Assembly: GCA_039707655.1 (NCBI GenBank)
Contig: CM077667.1
Span: forward strand, 542,976,222 to 543,040,221
Source of the DNA: Elymus sibiricus
Lineage: Eukaryota; Streptophyta; Magnoliopsida; Poales; Poaceae
Reading direction: 5' to 3'
DNA: 64,000 nt
Notes under the pieces: model-generated
Seen by the model: only the letters and a program-made list of their open reading frames with translations
Told to the model about the DNA's origin: nothing
Database searches by the model: none
Position numbers and translations under genes: made by a program
Part shown: positions 1 through 10,127 of the stretch, one piece after another
How positions within the stretch are numbered: the stretch's first letter is position 1
Layout: every line of letters begins with the position of its first letter

Positions 1-24
1 TGCTGTTATATTTTTTTGAGACAT

Positions 25-328
25 TTTTTTTTTTAGCAGAGTACAATCGAAGTCGCTCACATACACGTGATGCCTTCGAACGCACGCACACATACCCTAC
101 CCCTATGAGCATCTCCGAGAGACTAAGCCGGCACATCATCTTGAGATTGACGAAGTCGCCATAGACGTCTTCGTTGTCGACGGGAACGTCTCCTCCCACT
201 GAAAACACATCGCCGGAAGACCTGGAATAAATCCAGGAAAATGCAAACACCAACGTCAAGTCTGAAACAAACTCTGGTGGGCAGGGGATACCACTGTCCT
301 CCTAACCATCCAACCATAGGTTGGTTTG
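25..328 (-). mobile_element. tRNA-derived SINE, minus strand
   Basis: Read on the minus strand, the 5' part (about 325 down to 265) looks tRNA-related, with a box-A-like TGGTTAGGAGGA and a degraded box-B region, as in grass SINEs. The 3' end runs into an A tract, seen as T-rich sequence at 24-34. The 14-bp sequence TTTTTTTGAGACAT lies at 11-24 and again at 329-342 and is a plausible target-site duplication. No protein is encoded. The SINE class is inferred from the promoter-like head, the poly-A tail and the TSD; the exact family is not assigned. Confidence 0.6.
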
Positions 329-342
329 TTTTTTTGAGACAT

Positions 343-1067
343 CTGAGGTGCTGTTATATGGTTACTGTTTGGAAATACGTACGTGTCAAGGGCGAGTAGT
401 GGGCCACACGGGCTGAGCCGTGGCCCAGAATCGTTTTGCTCTCTCTGATCCGTGGCTCGGATAAGTCTCTTTCCGTGAAGGGCGTCAGCGTCGATGCAGA
501 CCCATAGTCTTCTTCCCCACCGCGGCCGCCATTTTTGCTAGTACCTGAAGAGGGAGAGAGGGGGAAAGTGGGAGAACAAGCGAGCACCGATGGAATGGAG
601 TTCCTCATGAAGCCAATCAGGAGGTATGGGTGCGATTTTGTCCCCAGCTATGCGTGCGGGTTGAAGAGTGGAGGTCAGGGTCTGAGGTTTTTTTGTTTTC
701 TCTGTCACAAATCCACGTTGATTGAGGAGGTCAGAGAGAGTCTTCTGCCGGAAGGCTAGCCGGCGGACAGCAGCAGGCGAACGCTGGGGGATGTGCAAGA
801 TGACAACGGGGACGAAACCCATCGGGGACGTGTGTGAGCGGCGTTGGGCGGATCTGCGATGCGACTGGACCGGCGACGACGTCCGGAGATGGACGAATCT
901 ACAGTGCGGCTGAAGCGGCAGCAGTGAGAAGGGACAGCTTGCCTCCGACTTTTGAGCTCTCCACGGGGAAGATGAATCCCCAGGCTCCTAGTTGGAATAA
1001 GAGGTGAGCCAGACTGAATTTAAAACTTGTTCTCTGATGTTTTGGTGCTATGGTCTATGACGAATTT
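343..1067. other. Unassigned, gene-like DNA
   Basis: No convincing coding region or repeat is seen. A purine-rich stretch near 540-600 and a short exon-like segment (ATG at 971, 11 codons, then AGAG|GTGAGC resembling a splice donor near 1003) suggest the 5' part of a plus-strand gene or gene fragment. No matching downstream exon could be joined in frame, so no gene is called. The string TGCTGTTATAT occurs at 1-11 and again at 349-359, beside the two copies of the SINE target site. Confidence 0.3.
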
Positions 1068-1753
1068 CAGTAAATGTATGTGATATGAAGACCTGAATTT
1101 TAAAAAACAATGGGAAACCGAATGTGATGTGATGAGTTTCGGTAAACATATTTTCAGGCTGTGTGTGGCCATGGGCTGTTGGTTGAATTTTTGGTGTGGC
1201 AGCAGTAATCCATGTTATGGTATGAATGAGTGTACGGACTGGATGTTATTAGTGGTTGTTGTAGTCAAATTTAGGCATCATATGAGTTAGTATTTTCTGA
1301 ACTGCAATTAGAGGAGCAGTGAAACAATTTGTTGACATAACTCATTTGTAAGATCCTGTGGAGTTGAATGTGTGCCGCTGGTCCTAGCAGGGCACCTTGC
1401 CAAATCGGCGCTAGCGCATTTGAGAAGGCAGTAAATGTATGTGATATGAAGACCTGAATTTTTAAAAATAATGGGAAACTGAATGTGCTATGAATAATTT
1501 CAGTAACCATATTTTCAGGCTGTGTGTGGCGGTCCAGTGTTGGTTGAATTTATGGTGTGGAAGTAAACCATGTTATGATATGACTTAGTGTGAGGAGTGG
1601 ATGTTCCTAGTGGTTAATGTAATCTAATTAGGTTTCACGTGAGTTTGTTTTTGTGAAATGCAATTAGATGCGCAGTCATACAATTTCTTTGACATAAGTC
1701 ATTTGTGAAATCCTGTCACCTTGCCCCAAGCACGTAAGCCCATTTGAGAAATG
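1068..1753. repeat. Degenerate tandem duplication, about 360 bp per unit
   Basis: Two adjacent copies share long blocks: CAGTAAATGTATGTGATATG at 1068 and 1429, ATATTTTCAGGCTGTGTGTGG near 1150 and 1510, and GACATAA.TCATTTGT near 1335 and 1690. The offset is about 361 bp. The second copy is shorter at its end. Many substitutions separate the copies, so the duplication is old. It lies between the exon-like segment near 971 and the acidic ORF at 2064 and could be an expanded intron. Confidence 0.7.
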
Positions 1754-2063
1754 GTGCAGGGTGTCCTATGAGGTACAAAATGCTGGACGGAGGTAACGAA
1801 TTTGAATGCAAATGCGGGCAGTTTGAACACAAACATGCAATTGGTAAAACAAGAAGGAGATAGGTGATGGAGATTATAATGAAGTTGTGCAAAAGATTGA
1901 GCAACAGATCACGTGCATCTAGATGGTCAGCTTGCTCGGCAACTTGCAGCAGAGCTGGGCATGGAATGTGTGTGGATTAATTTATTAATTTACTGATTTC
2001 CTACATGCACTAGTAACTTATAATTGTAAGATTAATTTTTGTGGGGTTTTTTTTGCAGTTGAG

Positions 2064-2366
2064 ATGGAGATAGCATCCTATGCATCGGCTGTGAATGTCA
2101 ATACGGGTTTTGTTCACCAGGTTGTTCACATCTTTGACAATGAAAGGAACGATGAAATTGATATGGAAGAATGGTCTGATGATCCTGAGCATGCAAAGCT
2201 TGTTGAGACAGACAGAAAGCTAATGGAGCAAGAGAAGGAAGATGAAGATGTCACGAAGAAGTATCAAGAAATGTATGATAAAAATAATGGTCCGAAAGAA
2301 GAAGAAGACCGTGAGGTTGCGATGATGTACCGAAAACTGTATGGTCAAAATGTTATGTTTGGGTGA
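2064..2366 (+). CDS. Hypothetical acidic protein or exon
   Basis: A 100-codon open frame starts ATGGAGATAGCATCC and follows a sequence that could be a splice acceptor (TTTTTTTTGCAG ending at 2059). The product is strongly acidic and rich in Glu, Asp and Lys (for example MEEWSDDPEHAK near residue 33 and EQEKEDEDVTKKYQEMYDK in the middle). It looks soluble and partly coiled-coil, with no signal peptide or membrane segment. The stop follows a glycine codon inside a possible donor (GG|GTGAAG), so this may be an internal exon rather than a whole gene. A second acceptor-like site (GCTGCAG) lies near 2446, but the frames do not join convincingly. I do not recognise the family. It could be a small host gene, a gene fragment or a chance ORF. 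Confidence 0.35.
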   Translation: MEIASYASAVNVNTGFVHQVVHIFDNERNDEIDMEEWSDDPEHAKLVETDRKLMEQEKEDEDVTKKYQEMYDKNNGPKEEEDREVAMMYRKLYGQNVMFG

Positions 2367-3011
2367 AGGTTAATATGGGGTGATGCAAAACATGGTGGTC
2401 ATGTGTTGGACATGAATGAACTAAAGATTTTTTGTTTTGCTGCAGCAAGTGAAGCTGAGATTGCCAGTGCGACAGCAAACCAAAACCTTACTCGGGAGGT
2501 CAAACTGACAGGTTGAGGACAAAGCCCTGTGGAGAGTGATCGTAGAGGCATGATACTAAACAAAGTACATTATATATTGATTGTATCATGGATGGCATGC
2601 GGTTAAAAAAATCAAGTAAAAACAGTACCCCAATTGTGAATTATGCTTATACTAATTCAGCTGATCTGTCAATTGTAGATGCAGTTGTTCAGTTTTGTGA
2701 AAATGGCAATAAGAGTTCCCGTCGCTGGCAGGCACGCATCGGAGGTTAGACAGACTGAAAAAAGTGCATACATTGAAACCCAATTATAAACATGAGGTTT
2801 TGGGATGCCGTTTGAAAATTCGCTAAACAACAACTTTCCTTTGAATGACGGGTGTACATTGGCGGTTCCTCCAGGGCTGGGAGCATCCCGAGACTGGAAA
2901 TGAAGCGGATCGCAGGGAGAGGCGTAAGTCTAGATTAGACATTTTTTATGAGACAAACACTCCGTGTAAGTACAGACGTAAGATGGCCATCCTTTTGCGC
3001 TTCCATCTAAT
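2367..3011. other. Unassigned DNA before the LINE
   Basis: No coding region, RNA gene or repeat can be supported. It contains exon/intron-like texture near 2446-2515 and AT-rich filler. It ends at the 14-bp LINE target site (3012-3025). Confidence 0.4.
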
Positions 3012-3059
3012 GTGGGTGATTTCTCTTGGCAAGCTATTAGCTATGGTCCACACTACCGG

Positions 3060-3495
3060 AATAAAGCTCGACGCCGACGGTCTAATCTATGCCGATGGTG
3101 GCCGTAGGCATCGTCGGACCTATCCCGACGGCCCTGGTTGAACCGTAGGCGTAGAAAAGCCGTCGGCGTCCCACTGCCTATCCCGACGGTGGCCGTAGGC
3201 ACCGGAAGGCCGTCGGCATATCTACCACTATCCCGACGGCCCCTGTCGGCATAAACAGGCCGTCGGCATAGAAATGACCTAGACAGCCCGGGAACGAACG
3301 GCGAGCTGACGACGTTAGAGCTACGCCGACGGCTTTGACGGCGGCCGTCGGCGTAGCTACGCCGACGATTAAACCGTCGGCGTAGCCTCTGTCCACGTCA
3401 TCGATCCGCGACACGTGCCACGTCATCGATCCGAGTCGCGTCTGTGGGCGTCGCTGGTTCATATCTACGCCGACGGCCAAACCGTCGGCAAAGCA
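3060..3495. repeat. Left subterminal repeat field of the CACTA element
   Basis: Many direct and inverted copies of a motif close to CTATGCCGACGG / CCGTCGGCATAG occur here, for example CTACGCCGACGGCTTTGACG and ACCGTCGGCGTAG pairs at 3330-3390. In CACTA elements such subterminal motifs are known binding sites for the transposon proteins. An AT-rich, featureless stretch (3496-3795) separates this field from the tandem array. Confidence 0.8.
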
Positions 3496-3795
3496 TTTTA
3501 TCTGTTTTCTGATTTTGTTTCCTGTTTTTAAGTTTTTATTATTTTCCTAAATTAATTTTTGAATAACTTAAATGAGCCTTATCTAAACATAAACATACAT
3601 AAATTATATATCGATTTGGTGTATAATTTTCCATAGATTTTGAATATGTGGTTTGTATTTGTTTTCGAGTATGTTAGTAATGTGACCTCATGTTCTTTTG
3701 CATATAGGTCCCTATACTTTACTGAAATCACAAAAATATGATAATTACGTCTATTTTGACAAGTTTTATATGTTTTCTACAAGAATCTTGAAAGT

Positions 3796-4257
3796 GCTAG
3801 ATCCGCCGGTCAACTGTGGCAGGGTTTGACGGGACGGGGGACTTTGGGGGGTAGTTATGCCGCTAGGTCTTGCGCTGGACCCTCTTACGTACACGTCCCG
3901 AAATGTGGTGGCGGGTGTAAGCACCCGGCACGCGGCTCCGTAGCCTGACCCCCATCACGGAATAAAGCTCGACGCCGTCACACGGAGGATGGAAAACGAC
4001 CACGTCGGGTAGACACGGAGGGAATCTTGCGGTGGGTTGGGCCAGAACCTTGATCCGAAGTGTACCTATGGGCTGGCCTATCACAGCCAGGTGGAAATGT
4101 CGCTCGGCCAAACCCCGTCCGGTGAAAGTCAAAGGGGTAGATCCGCCGGTCAACTGTGCCATGGTTTGACGGGACGGGGGACTTTAGGGGGTAGCTATGC
4201 CGCGAGGTCATGCGCTGGGCCCTCTAACACGTCCCGAAATGTGGTGGCGGGTGTAAC
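3796..4257 (+). repeat. 333-bp tandem array, left part (interrupted)
   Basis: About 1.4 units of the same GC-rich repeat found at 18037-19480 lie here. The marker TAGATCCGCCGGTCAAC occurs at 3799 and 4138, a 339-bp spacing. The array is cut at GTAAC (4253-4257) by the copia element and resumes after the matching GTAAC at 18032. One unit has a 20-bp block identical to the CACTA terminus (3958-3977). Confidence 0.85.
4253..4257. other. Target-site duplication GTAAC (left)
   Basis: GTAAC directly precedes the LTR start TGTTGGGGAACG at 4258 and is repeated at 18032-18036 directly after the far LTR. The matching 5-bp direct repeats show that 4258-18031 entered as one insertion. Confidence 0.9.
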
Positions 4258-6093
4258 TGTTGGGGAACGTTGCATGGGAAACAAAAATTTTCCTACGCAC
4301 ACACAAGATCTATCCATGGTGATGAGCATCTACGAGAGGGAGAGTGAATCTACATACCCTTGTAGATCGCTAAGCGGAAGCGTTTAAGAAACGCGGTTGA
4401 TGTAGTCGAACGTCTCCGCGATCCAAATCGCAAGTCGTCCCTCGATCCGATCACGAACTAGCGCCGAACGGACGGCACCTCCGCGTTCAACACACGTACG
4501 GCTTGATGACGCCTTCACCTCCTCGATCCAGCGAGCGATGGTGAAGTAGTGGTTGAGTTCTAGCAGCACGACGGCGTGGTGATGGTGGTGAGGAACAATC
4601 TTTGCAGGGCTTCGCCAAGCACTACGGAGATTATGACGGAGGAACTAGAGGGTTAGGGTTGCCGCACACGGCTTGGGGAAATCTTGATGTATCCCGTGTG
4701 CTAGCCCTGCCCCTGTATTTATATGTTGAGCCTTGGGGTCTAAACTTGGAGTAAAAGCCTCCTCCAGGTCGGTTTTGCCCGCACAAGGTCGGTTTGGCCC
4801 GCAGGAAAAGAGTCCAACTCGGATCCCTGCCGAACCGTGCACAGCCGCGCACAAGCGGTAGTACCGCTCACAAGCGGTAGTACCGCTTGGGCGGTAGTAC
4901 CGCTTCACACAAGCGGTAGTACCGCTTCACACAAGCGGTAGTACCGCTTACGCGGCAGCAAAACTACTTTTTGCACTTTCCAATACCTTGTGGGCTTTTA
5001 TCCCTTGGCCCATATAAAGTGTTGATGCACCCGAACACTTCGGTAAACATCCGGAACCCCTTCCGGTGAACTCCGGAACTCTTCCGGAGATCAAAACACT
5101 ATTATCACATATATCAATCTTTACCTCCGGACTCTTCCGGAGATCCTCGTCATGTCCGGGATCCTATCCGAGACTCCGAACAACTTTCGGTCACCAACAT
5201 AATAACTCAATTATACTAATCGTCACCAAACGTTAAGTGTGTAGACCCTGCGGGTTCGAGAACTATGTAGACATGACCGAGACACCTCTACGATCAATAA
5301 CCAATAGCGGGACCTGGATGCCCATATTGGCTCCTACATATTCTACGAAGATCTTTATCGGTCGAACCTTTATGTCAAGGATACAGTTAATCCCGTATGC
5401 TGTTCCCTTTGTTCTTCGGTATGTTACTTGCCCGAGATTCGATCGTCGGTATCACTATACCTAGTTCAATCTCGTTACCGGCAAGTCTCTTTACTCGTTC
5501 CGTAATACAAGATCCTGTGGCTAACTCTTTAGTCACTTTGCTTGCAAGGCTCATTGTGATGTTGTATTACCGAGTGGGCCCTGAGATACCTCTCCGTCAC
5601 ACGGAGTAACAAATCCCAGTCTTGATCCATGCCAACCCAACAGACACCCTCGGAGATACCTGTAGAGCACCTTTATAGTCACCCAGTTACGTTGCGACGT
5701 TTGATACACACAAGGTATTCCTCCGGTGTCAGTGAGTTGCATGATCTCATGGTCAAAGGAACAGATACTTGACATGCAGAAAACAATAGCAATAAACTGA
5801 CACGATCAAATGCTACGTTTACAGTTTGGGTCTTGTCCATCACATCATTCTCCTAATGATGTGATCCCGTTATCAAATGACATCTCATGTCAATGGCTAG
5901 GAAACCTTAACCATCTTTGATCAACGAGCTAGTCAACTAGAGGCTTACTAGGGACACAGTGTTGTCTATGTACCCACACATGTATTTGAGTTTCCAATCA
6001 ATACAATTATAGCATGGATAATAAACGATTATCATTAACAAGGAAATATAATAATAACCAATTTATTATTGCCTCTAGGGCATATTTCCAACA
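4258..6093 (-). repeat. 3' LTR of the copia element
   Basis: This 1836-bp LTR has termini TGTTGGAAATATGCCC (at 6093 on the minus strand) and GTTCCCCAACA (at 4258). A polypurine-like AGTGGGAGAC precedes it at 6094-6103 on the minus strand. It contains five copies of the palindrome AGCGGTAGTACCGCT or close variants at about 4853-4949. No protein is encoded in it. Confidence 0.9.
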
Positions 6094-6143
6094 GTCTCCC
6101 ACTTGCACTAGAGTCAATAATCTAGTTCACATCACTATGTGAT

Positions 6144-9100
6144 TTACATTGTAATGAATCGAACACCCATGCAGTTCTGGTGTTGTTCATGTTTAGCCCT
6201 TGGAAGAGGTTTAGTCATCGGATCTGCAACATTCAGATCCGTGTGTACTTTGCAAATATTTATGTCATCCTCCTTGATGTAATCGCGGATGGAATTGAAA
6301 CGTCGCTTTATGTGTCTGGTCCTCTTGTGAAATCTTGGTTCCTTGGCTAGAGCAATGGCACCAGTATTATCACAAAACAGAGTCATTGGGTTAAGTGCAC
6401 TAGGCACTACTCCAAGATCTGTCATGAACTCCTTCATCCAGACACCTTCCTTCGCCGCCTCCGAGGCAGCGATGTACTCCGCTTCGCATGTAGAATCAGC
6501 TACCACGCTTTGCTTGGAACTGCACCAGCTAACCGCACCCCCATTAAGAATAAATACGTATCCGGTTTGCGACTTAGAGTCATCCGGATCAGTGTCAAAG
6601 CTTGCATCGACGTAACCCTTTACGACGAGCTCTTGATCACCTCCATAAACGAGAAACATGTCCTTAGTCCTTTTCAGGTACTTCAGGATATTCTTGACCG
6701 CCGTCCAGTGTTCCATTCCTGGATCACCTTGAAACCTTCCGACCATACTTATGGCAAGGCTGACATCGGGTCTTGTGCACAGCATTGCATACATAATAGA
6801 GCCTATGGCTGAAGCATAGGGGATGACACTCATCTTTTCTCTATCTTCTGCAGTCACTGGGCATTGAGTCTTACTCAACTTCACACCTTGCAAAACAGGC
6901 AAGAACCCCTTCTTGGACTGATCCATTTTGAACTTCTTCAAAATCTTATCAAGGTATGTGCTTTGTGAAAGTCCTATTAAGCGTCTTGATCTATCTCTAT
7001 AGATCTTGATGCCTAATATGAAAGCAGCTTCTCCTAGGTCCTTCATTGAAAAACTCTTGTTCAAATATTCCTTTACGCTTTCCAGCATTTCTATATTGTT
7101 TCCAATCAGTAATATGTCATCCACATATAATATTAGAAACGCTATAGAGCTCCCACTCACTTTCTTGTAAATACAAGCTTCTCCATAAACTTGTATAAAC
7201 TCGAACGCTTTGATCACCTCATCAAAACGAAGATTCCAACTCCGAGATGCTTGCACCAGTCCATAAATGGATCGCTGGAGTTTGCAAACTTTGTCAGCAT
7301 TCTCTGGATCGACAAAACCTTCTGGTTTCATCATATACAACTCTTCCTTAAGGAAACCGTTAAGGAATGCTGTTTTGACATCCATCTGCCAAATTTCATA
7401 ATCGAAAAAGGCAGCTATTGCTAACATGATTCTGACGGACTTAAGCATCGCTACGGGTGAGAAGGTCTCATCGTAGTCAACTCCTTGAACTTGTGAAAAA
7501 CCCTTTGCCACAAGTCGAGCTTTATAGACGGTGACATTACCGTCCGCGTCCGTCTTCCTCTTAAAGATCCATTTGTTCTGAATGGCCTTACGCCCTTCAG
7601 GTAATACTTCCAAAGTCCATACTTTGTTTTCATACATGGATCCCATCTCGGATTTCATGGCCTCTAACCACTTCTCGGAATCCGGGCCCATCATCGCTTC
7701 TCCATAGCTCGTAGGTTCATCGTTGTCTAGCAACATGACCTCTAAGACAGGGTTGCCGTACCACTCAGGAGCAGTACGCGTCCTTGTCGACCTACGAGGT
7801 TCGATAGCAACTTGATCCAAAGCTTCATGATCATCATCATTAACTTCCTCTTCAGCTAATGTAGGCTCCACAGAAACAACTTTCTGCGCTGCGCTATTCT
7901 TAGGTTGAAGTAAAGGTTCAACAACCTCATCAAGTTCTATCTTCCTCCCACTCAATTCTTTCGAGAGAAACTCTTTCTCAAGAAATGTTCCATTTTTAGC
8001 GACAAACACTTTGCCTTCGGATCTGAGGTAGAAGGTATACCCAACTGTCTCTTTTGGGTATCCTATGAAGACGCATTTCTCCGCTTTGGGTTCCAGCTTT
8101 TCAGGCTGAAGCTTTTTGACATAAGCATCACATCCCCAAACTTTAAGAAACGACAGTTTTGGCTTCTTGCCAAACCAAAGTTCATATGGCGTCGTCTCAA
8201 CGGATTTCGATGGTGCCCTATTTAAAGTGAATGCAGCTGTCTCTAATGCATAACCCCAAAACGATAGTGGCAAATCAGCAAGAGACATCATAGATCGCAC
8301 CATATCCAATAAGGTTCGATTACGACGTTCGGACACACCATTACGCTGTGGTGTTCCAGGCGGTGTCAATTGTGAAACAATTCCACACTGTCTTAAGTGA
8401 CTGCCAAACTCATAACTCAGATATTCTCCTCCTCGATCAGATCGTAGGAATTTAATCTTCTTGTTACGATGATTCTCAACTTCACTCTGAAATTGTTTGA
8501 ACTTTTCAAATGTTTCAGACTTGTGTTTCATTAAGTAAATATACCCATATCTACTTAAGTCATCAGTGAAGGTGAGAAAATAACGATAACCACCGCGCGC
8601 CTCAATACTCATCGGACCACACACATCAGTATGTATGATTTCCAATAAGTCACTTGCCCGTTCCATTGTTCCAGAGAACGGCGTTTTAGTCATCTTGCCC
8701 ATGAGGCATGGCTCACATGTGTCAAGTGATTCAAAATCAAGTGACTCCAAAAGTCCATCAGCATGGAGCTTCTTCATGCGTTTTACGCCAATATGACCTA
8801 AACGGCAGTGCCACAAGAAAGTGGTATTATCATTATCAATTCTACATCTTTTGGCATCAATGTTATGAACATGTGTATCATTACTATCGAGATTCAATAA
8901 GAATAAACCCCTCACATTGGGTGCATGACCATAAAAGATATTACTCATATAAATAGAACAACCATTATTCTCTGATTTAAATGAGTAACCGTCTCGCAAT
9001 AAACAAGATCCAGATATAATGTTCATGCTTAATGCAGGCACCAAATAACACTTATTTAGGTTCATCACTAATCCCGACGGTAATCGAAGAGCGAGCGTGC

Positions 9101-10127
9101 CGACGGCGATCACATCAACCTTGGAACCATTTCCCACGCGCATCGTCACTTCGTCCTTTGCCAGCCTCCGTTTATTCCGCAGTTCCTGTTTTGAGTTGCA
9201 AATATGAGCAACCGCACCGGTATCAAATACCCAGGCACTACAACGAGAGTTGGTAAGGTACACATCAATAACATGTATATCATATATACCTTGTTTGTTG
9301 TTGGCCGCCTTCTTGTCAGCCAAATACTTGGGGCAATTCCGCTTCCAGTGTCCAGTTCCCTTGCAATGAAAACACACAGTTTCTGGTTTGGGTCCAGCCT
9401 TGGGTTTCTTCACGAGAGGAGCAACTGCTTTGCCACTCTTCTTGGAGTTACCCTTCTTACCCTTGCCATTTTTCTTGAAACTAGTGGTTTTATTGACCAT
9501 CAACACTTGATGCTCCTTCTGAATTTCAGACTCAGCGGCTTTCAGCATCGCAAACAGCTCGGCGACTGACTTGTTCATCCCGTGCATGTTATAGTTCAAC
9601 ACGAAGCTCTTGTAGCTAGGTGGCAATGATTGAAGAACTCTGTCAGTGATAGCCTCTGGCGGAAGGGGCATCCCTAACTCAGCCAGACGGGTGGAGTACC
9701 CAGACATTCTGAGCACGTGATCACTGATAGACCCGTTCTCTTCCATCTTGCAAGCATAGAATTTGTCGGAGATCTCATATCTCTCGATCCGGGCATTCTT
9801 CTGAAAGATAAACTTCAACTCCTGGAACATCTCATATGCTCCATGACGTTCAAAACGTCTTTGAAGTCCCGGTTCTAAGCCATACAACATTGCACATTGA
9901 ACTATTGAGTAATCATCAGAACGAGCCTGCCAGGCGTTCACAACGTCTAGAGACTCAACTGGAGCGGGTGGATCACCAAGCGGTGCATCAAGGACATAAG
10001 CCTTCTGGGAAGCCGTAAGGATAATCCTTAGATTACGGGCCCAGTCCACAAAGTTACTTCCATCATCTTTCAACTTAGCTTTCTCTAGGAACGCATTAAA
10101 ATTCAGGGGTGCTACTGCGCGAGCCAT
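6144..10127 (-). CDS. gag-pol: Intact copia Gag-Pol polyprotein, 1327 aa
   Basis: This is the polyprotein that packages, copies and integrates a Ty1/copia retrotransposon. Domains in order: Gag (about residues 1-245); a CCHC knuckle CFHCKGTGHWKRNC near 251; an aspartic protease site WVFDTGAVAHIC near 300; an integrase zinc region starting HCRLGHIGVKRMKK near 440, with catalytic-core segments IHTDVCGPM, LRSDRGGEY and PQRNGVSERRNR; reverse transcriptase with LILYVDDILLIGN near 1004; and RNase H with YVDASFDTD, STCEAEYIAASEAA and FCDNTGAIALA. It ends a few residues before the 3' LTR. The start MARAVAPLNFNAFLEKAK is conserved in the second copy at 14899. No stop or frameshift interrupts it and the length fits the family, so it could still be functional. 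Products would act in cytoplasmic virus-like particles. Confidence 0.93.
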   Translation of the reverse strand: MARAVAPLNFNAFLEKAKLKDDGSNFVDWARNLRIILTASQKAYVLDAPLGDPPAPVESLDVVNAWQARSDDYSIVQCAMLYGLEPGLQRRFERHGAYEMFQELKFIFQKNARIERYEISDKFYACKMEENGSISDHVLRMSGYSTRLAELGMPLPPEAITDRVLQSLPPSYKSFVLNYNMHGMNKSVAELFAMLKAAESEIQKEHQVLMVNKTTSFKKNGKGKKGNSKKSGKAVAPLVKKPKAGPKPETVCFHCKGTGHWKRNCPKYLADKKAANNKQGIYDIHVIDVYLTNSRCSAWVFDTGAVAHICNSKQELRNKRRLAKDEVTMRVGNGSKVDVIAVGTLALRLPSGLVMNLNKCYLVPALSMNIISGSCLLRDGYSFKSENNGCSIYMSNIFYGHAPNVRGLFLLNLDSNDTHVHNIDAKRCRIDNDNTTFLWHCRLGHIGVKRMKKLHADGLLESLDFESLDTCEPCLMGKMTKTPFSGTMERASDLLEIIHTDVCGPMSIEARGGYRYFLTFTDDLSRYGYIYLMKHKSETFEKFKQFQSEVENHRNKKIKFLRSDRGGEYLSYEFGSHLRQCGIVSQLTPPGTPQRNGVSERRNRTLLDMVRSMMSLADLPLSFWGYALETAAFTLNRAPSKSVETTPYELWFGKKPKLSFLKVWGCDAYVKKLQPEKLEPKAEKCVFIGYPKETVGYTFYLRSEGKVFVAKNGTFLEKEFLSKELSGRKIELDEVVEPLLQPKNSAAQKVVSVEPTLAEEEVNDDDHEALDQVAIEPRRSTRTRTAPEWYGNPVLEVMLLDNDEPTSYGEAMMGPDSEKWLEAMKSEMGSMYENKVWTLEVLPEGRKAIQNKWIFKRKTDADGNVTVYKARLVAKGFSQVQGVDYDETFSPVAMLKSVRIMLAIAAFFDYEIWQMDVKTAFLNGFLKEELYMMKPEGFVDPENADKVCKLQRSIYGLVQASRSWNLRFDEVIKAFEFIQVYGEACIYKKVSGSSIAFLILYVDDILLIGNNIEMLESVKEYLNKSFSMKDLGEAAFILGIKIYRDRSRRLIGLSQSTYLDKILKKFKMDQSKKGFLPVLQGVKLSKTQCPVTAEDREKMSVIPYASAIGSIMYAMLCTRPDVSLAISMVGRFQGDPGMEHWTAVKNILKYLKRTKDMFLVYGGDQELVVKGYVDASFDTDPDDSKSQTGYVFILNGGAVSWCSSKQSVVADSTCEAEYIAASEAAKEGVWMKEFMTDLGVVPSALNPMTLFCDNTGAIALAKEPRFHKRTRHIKRRFNSIRDYIKEDDINICKVHTDLNVADPMTKPLPRAKHEQHQNCMGVRFITM

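Noticed and set aside
3060..3495. CRISPR-like short palindromic repeats
   Set aside because: The repeats are CACTA subterminal motifs in irregular direct and inverted order, in a plant genome; no spacer regularity.
4384..5775. Short ORFs inside the copia LTRs (also 16307-17713 and 28900-30250)
   Set aside because: They recur in every LTR of the family at the same places and have no recognised domain; LTR sequence is non-coding.
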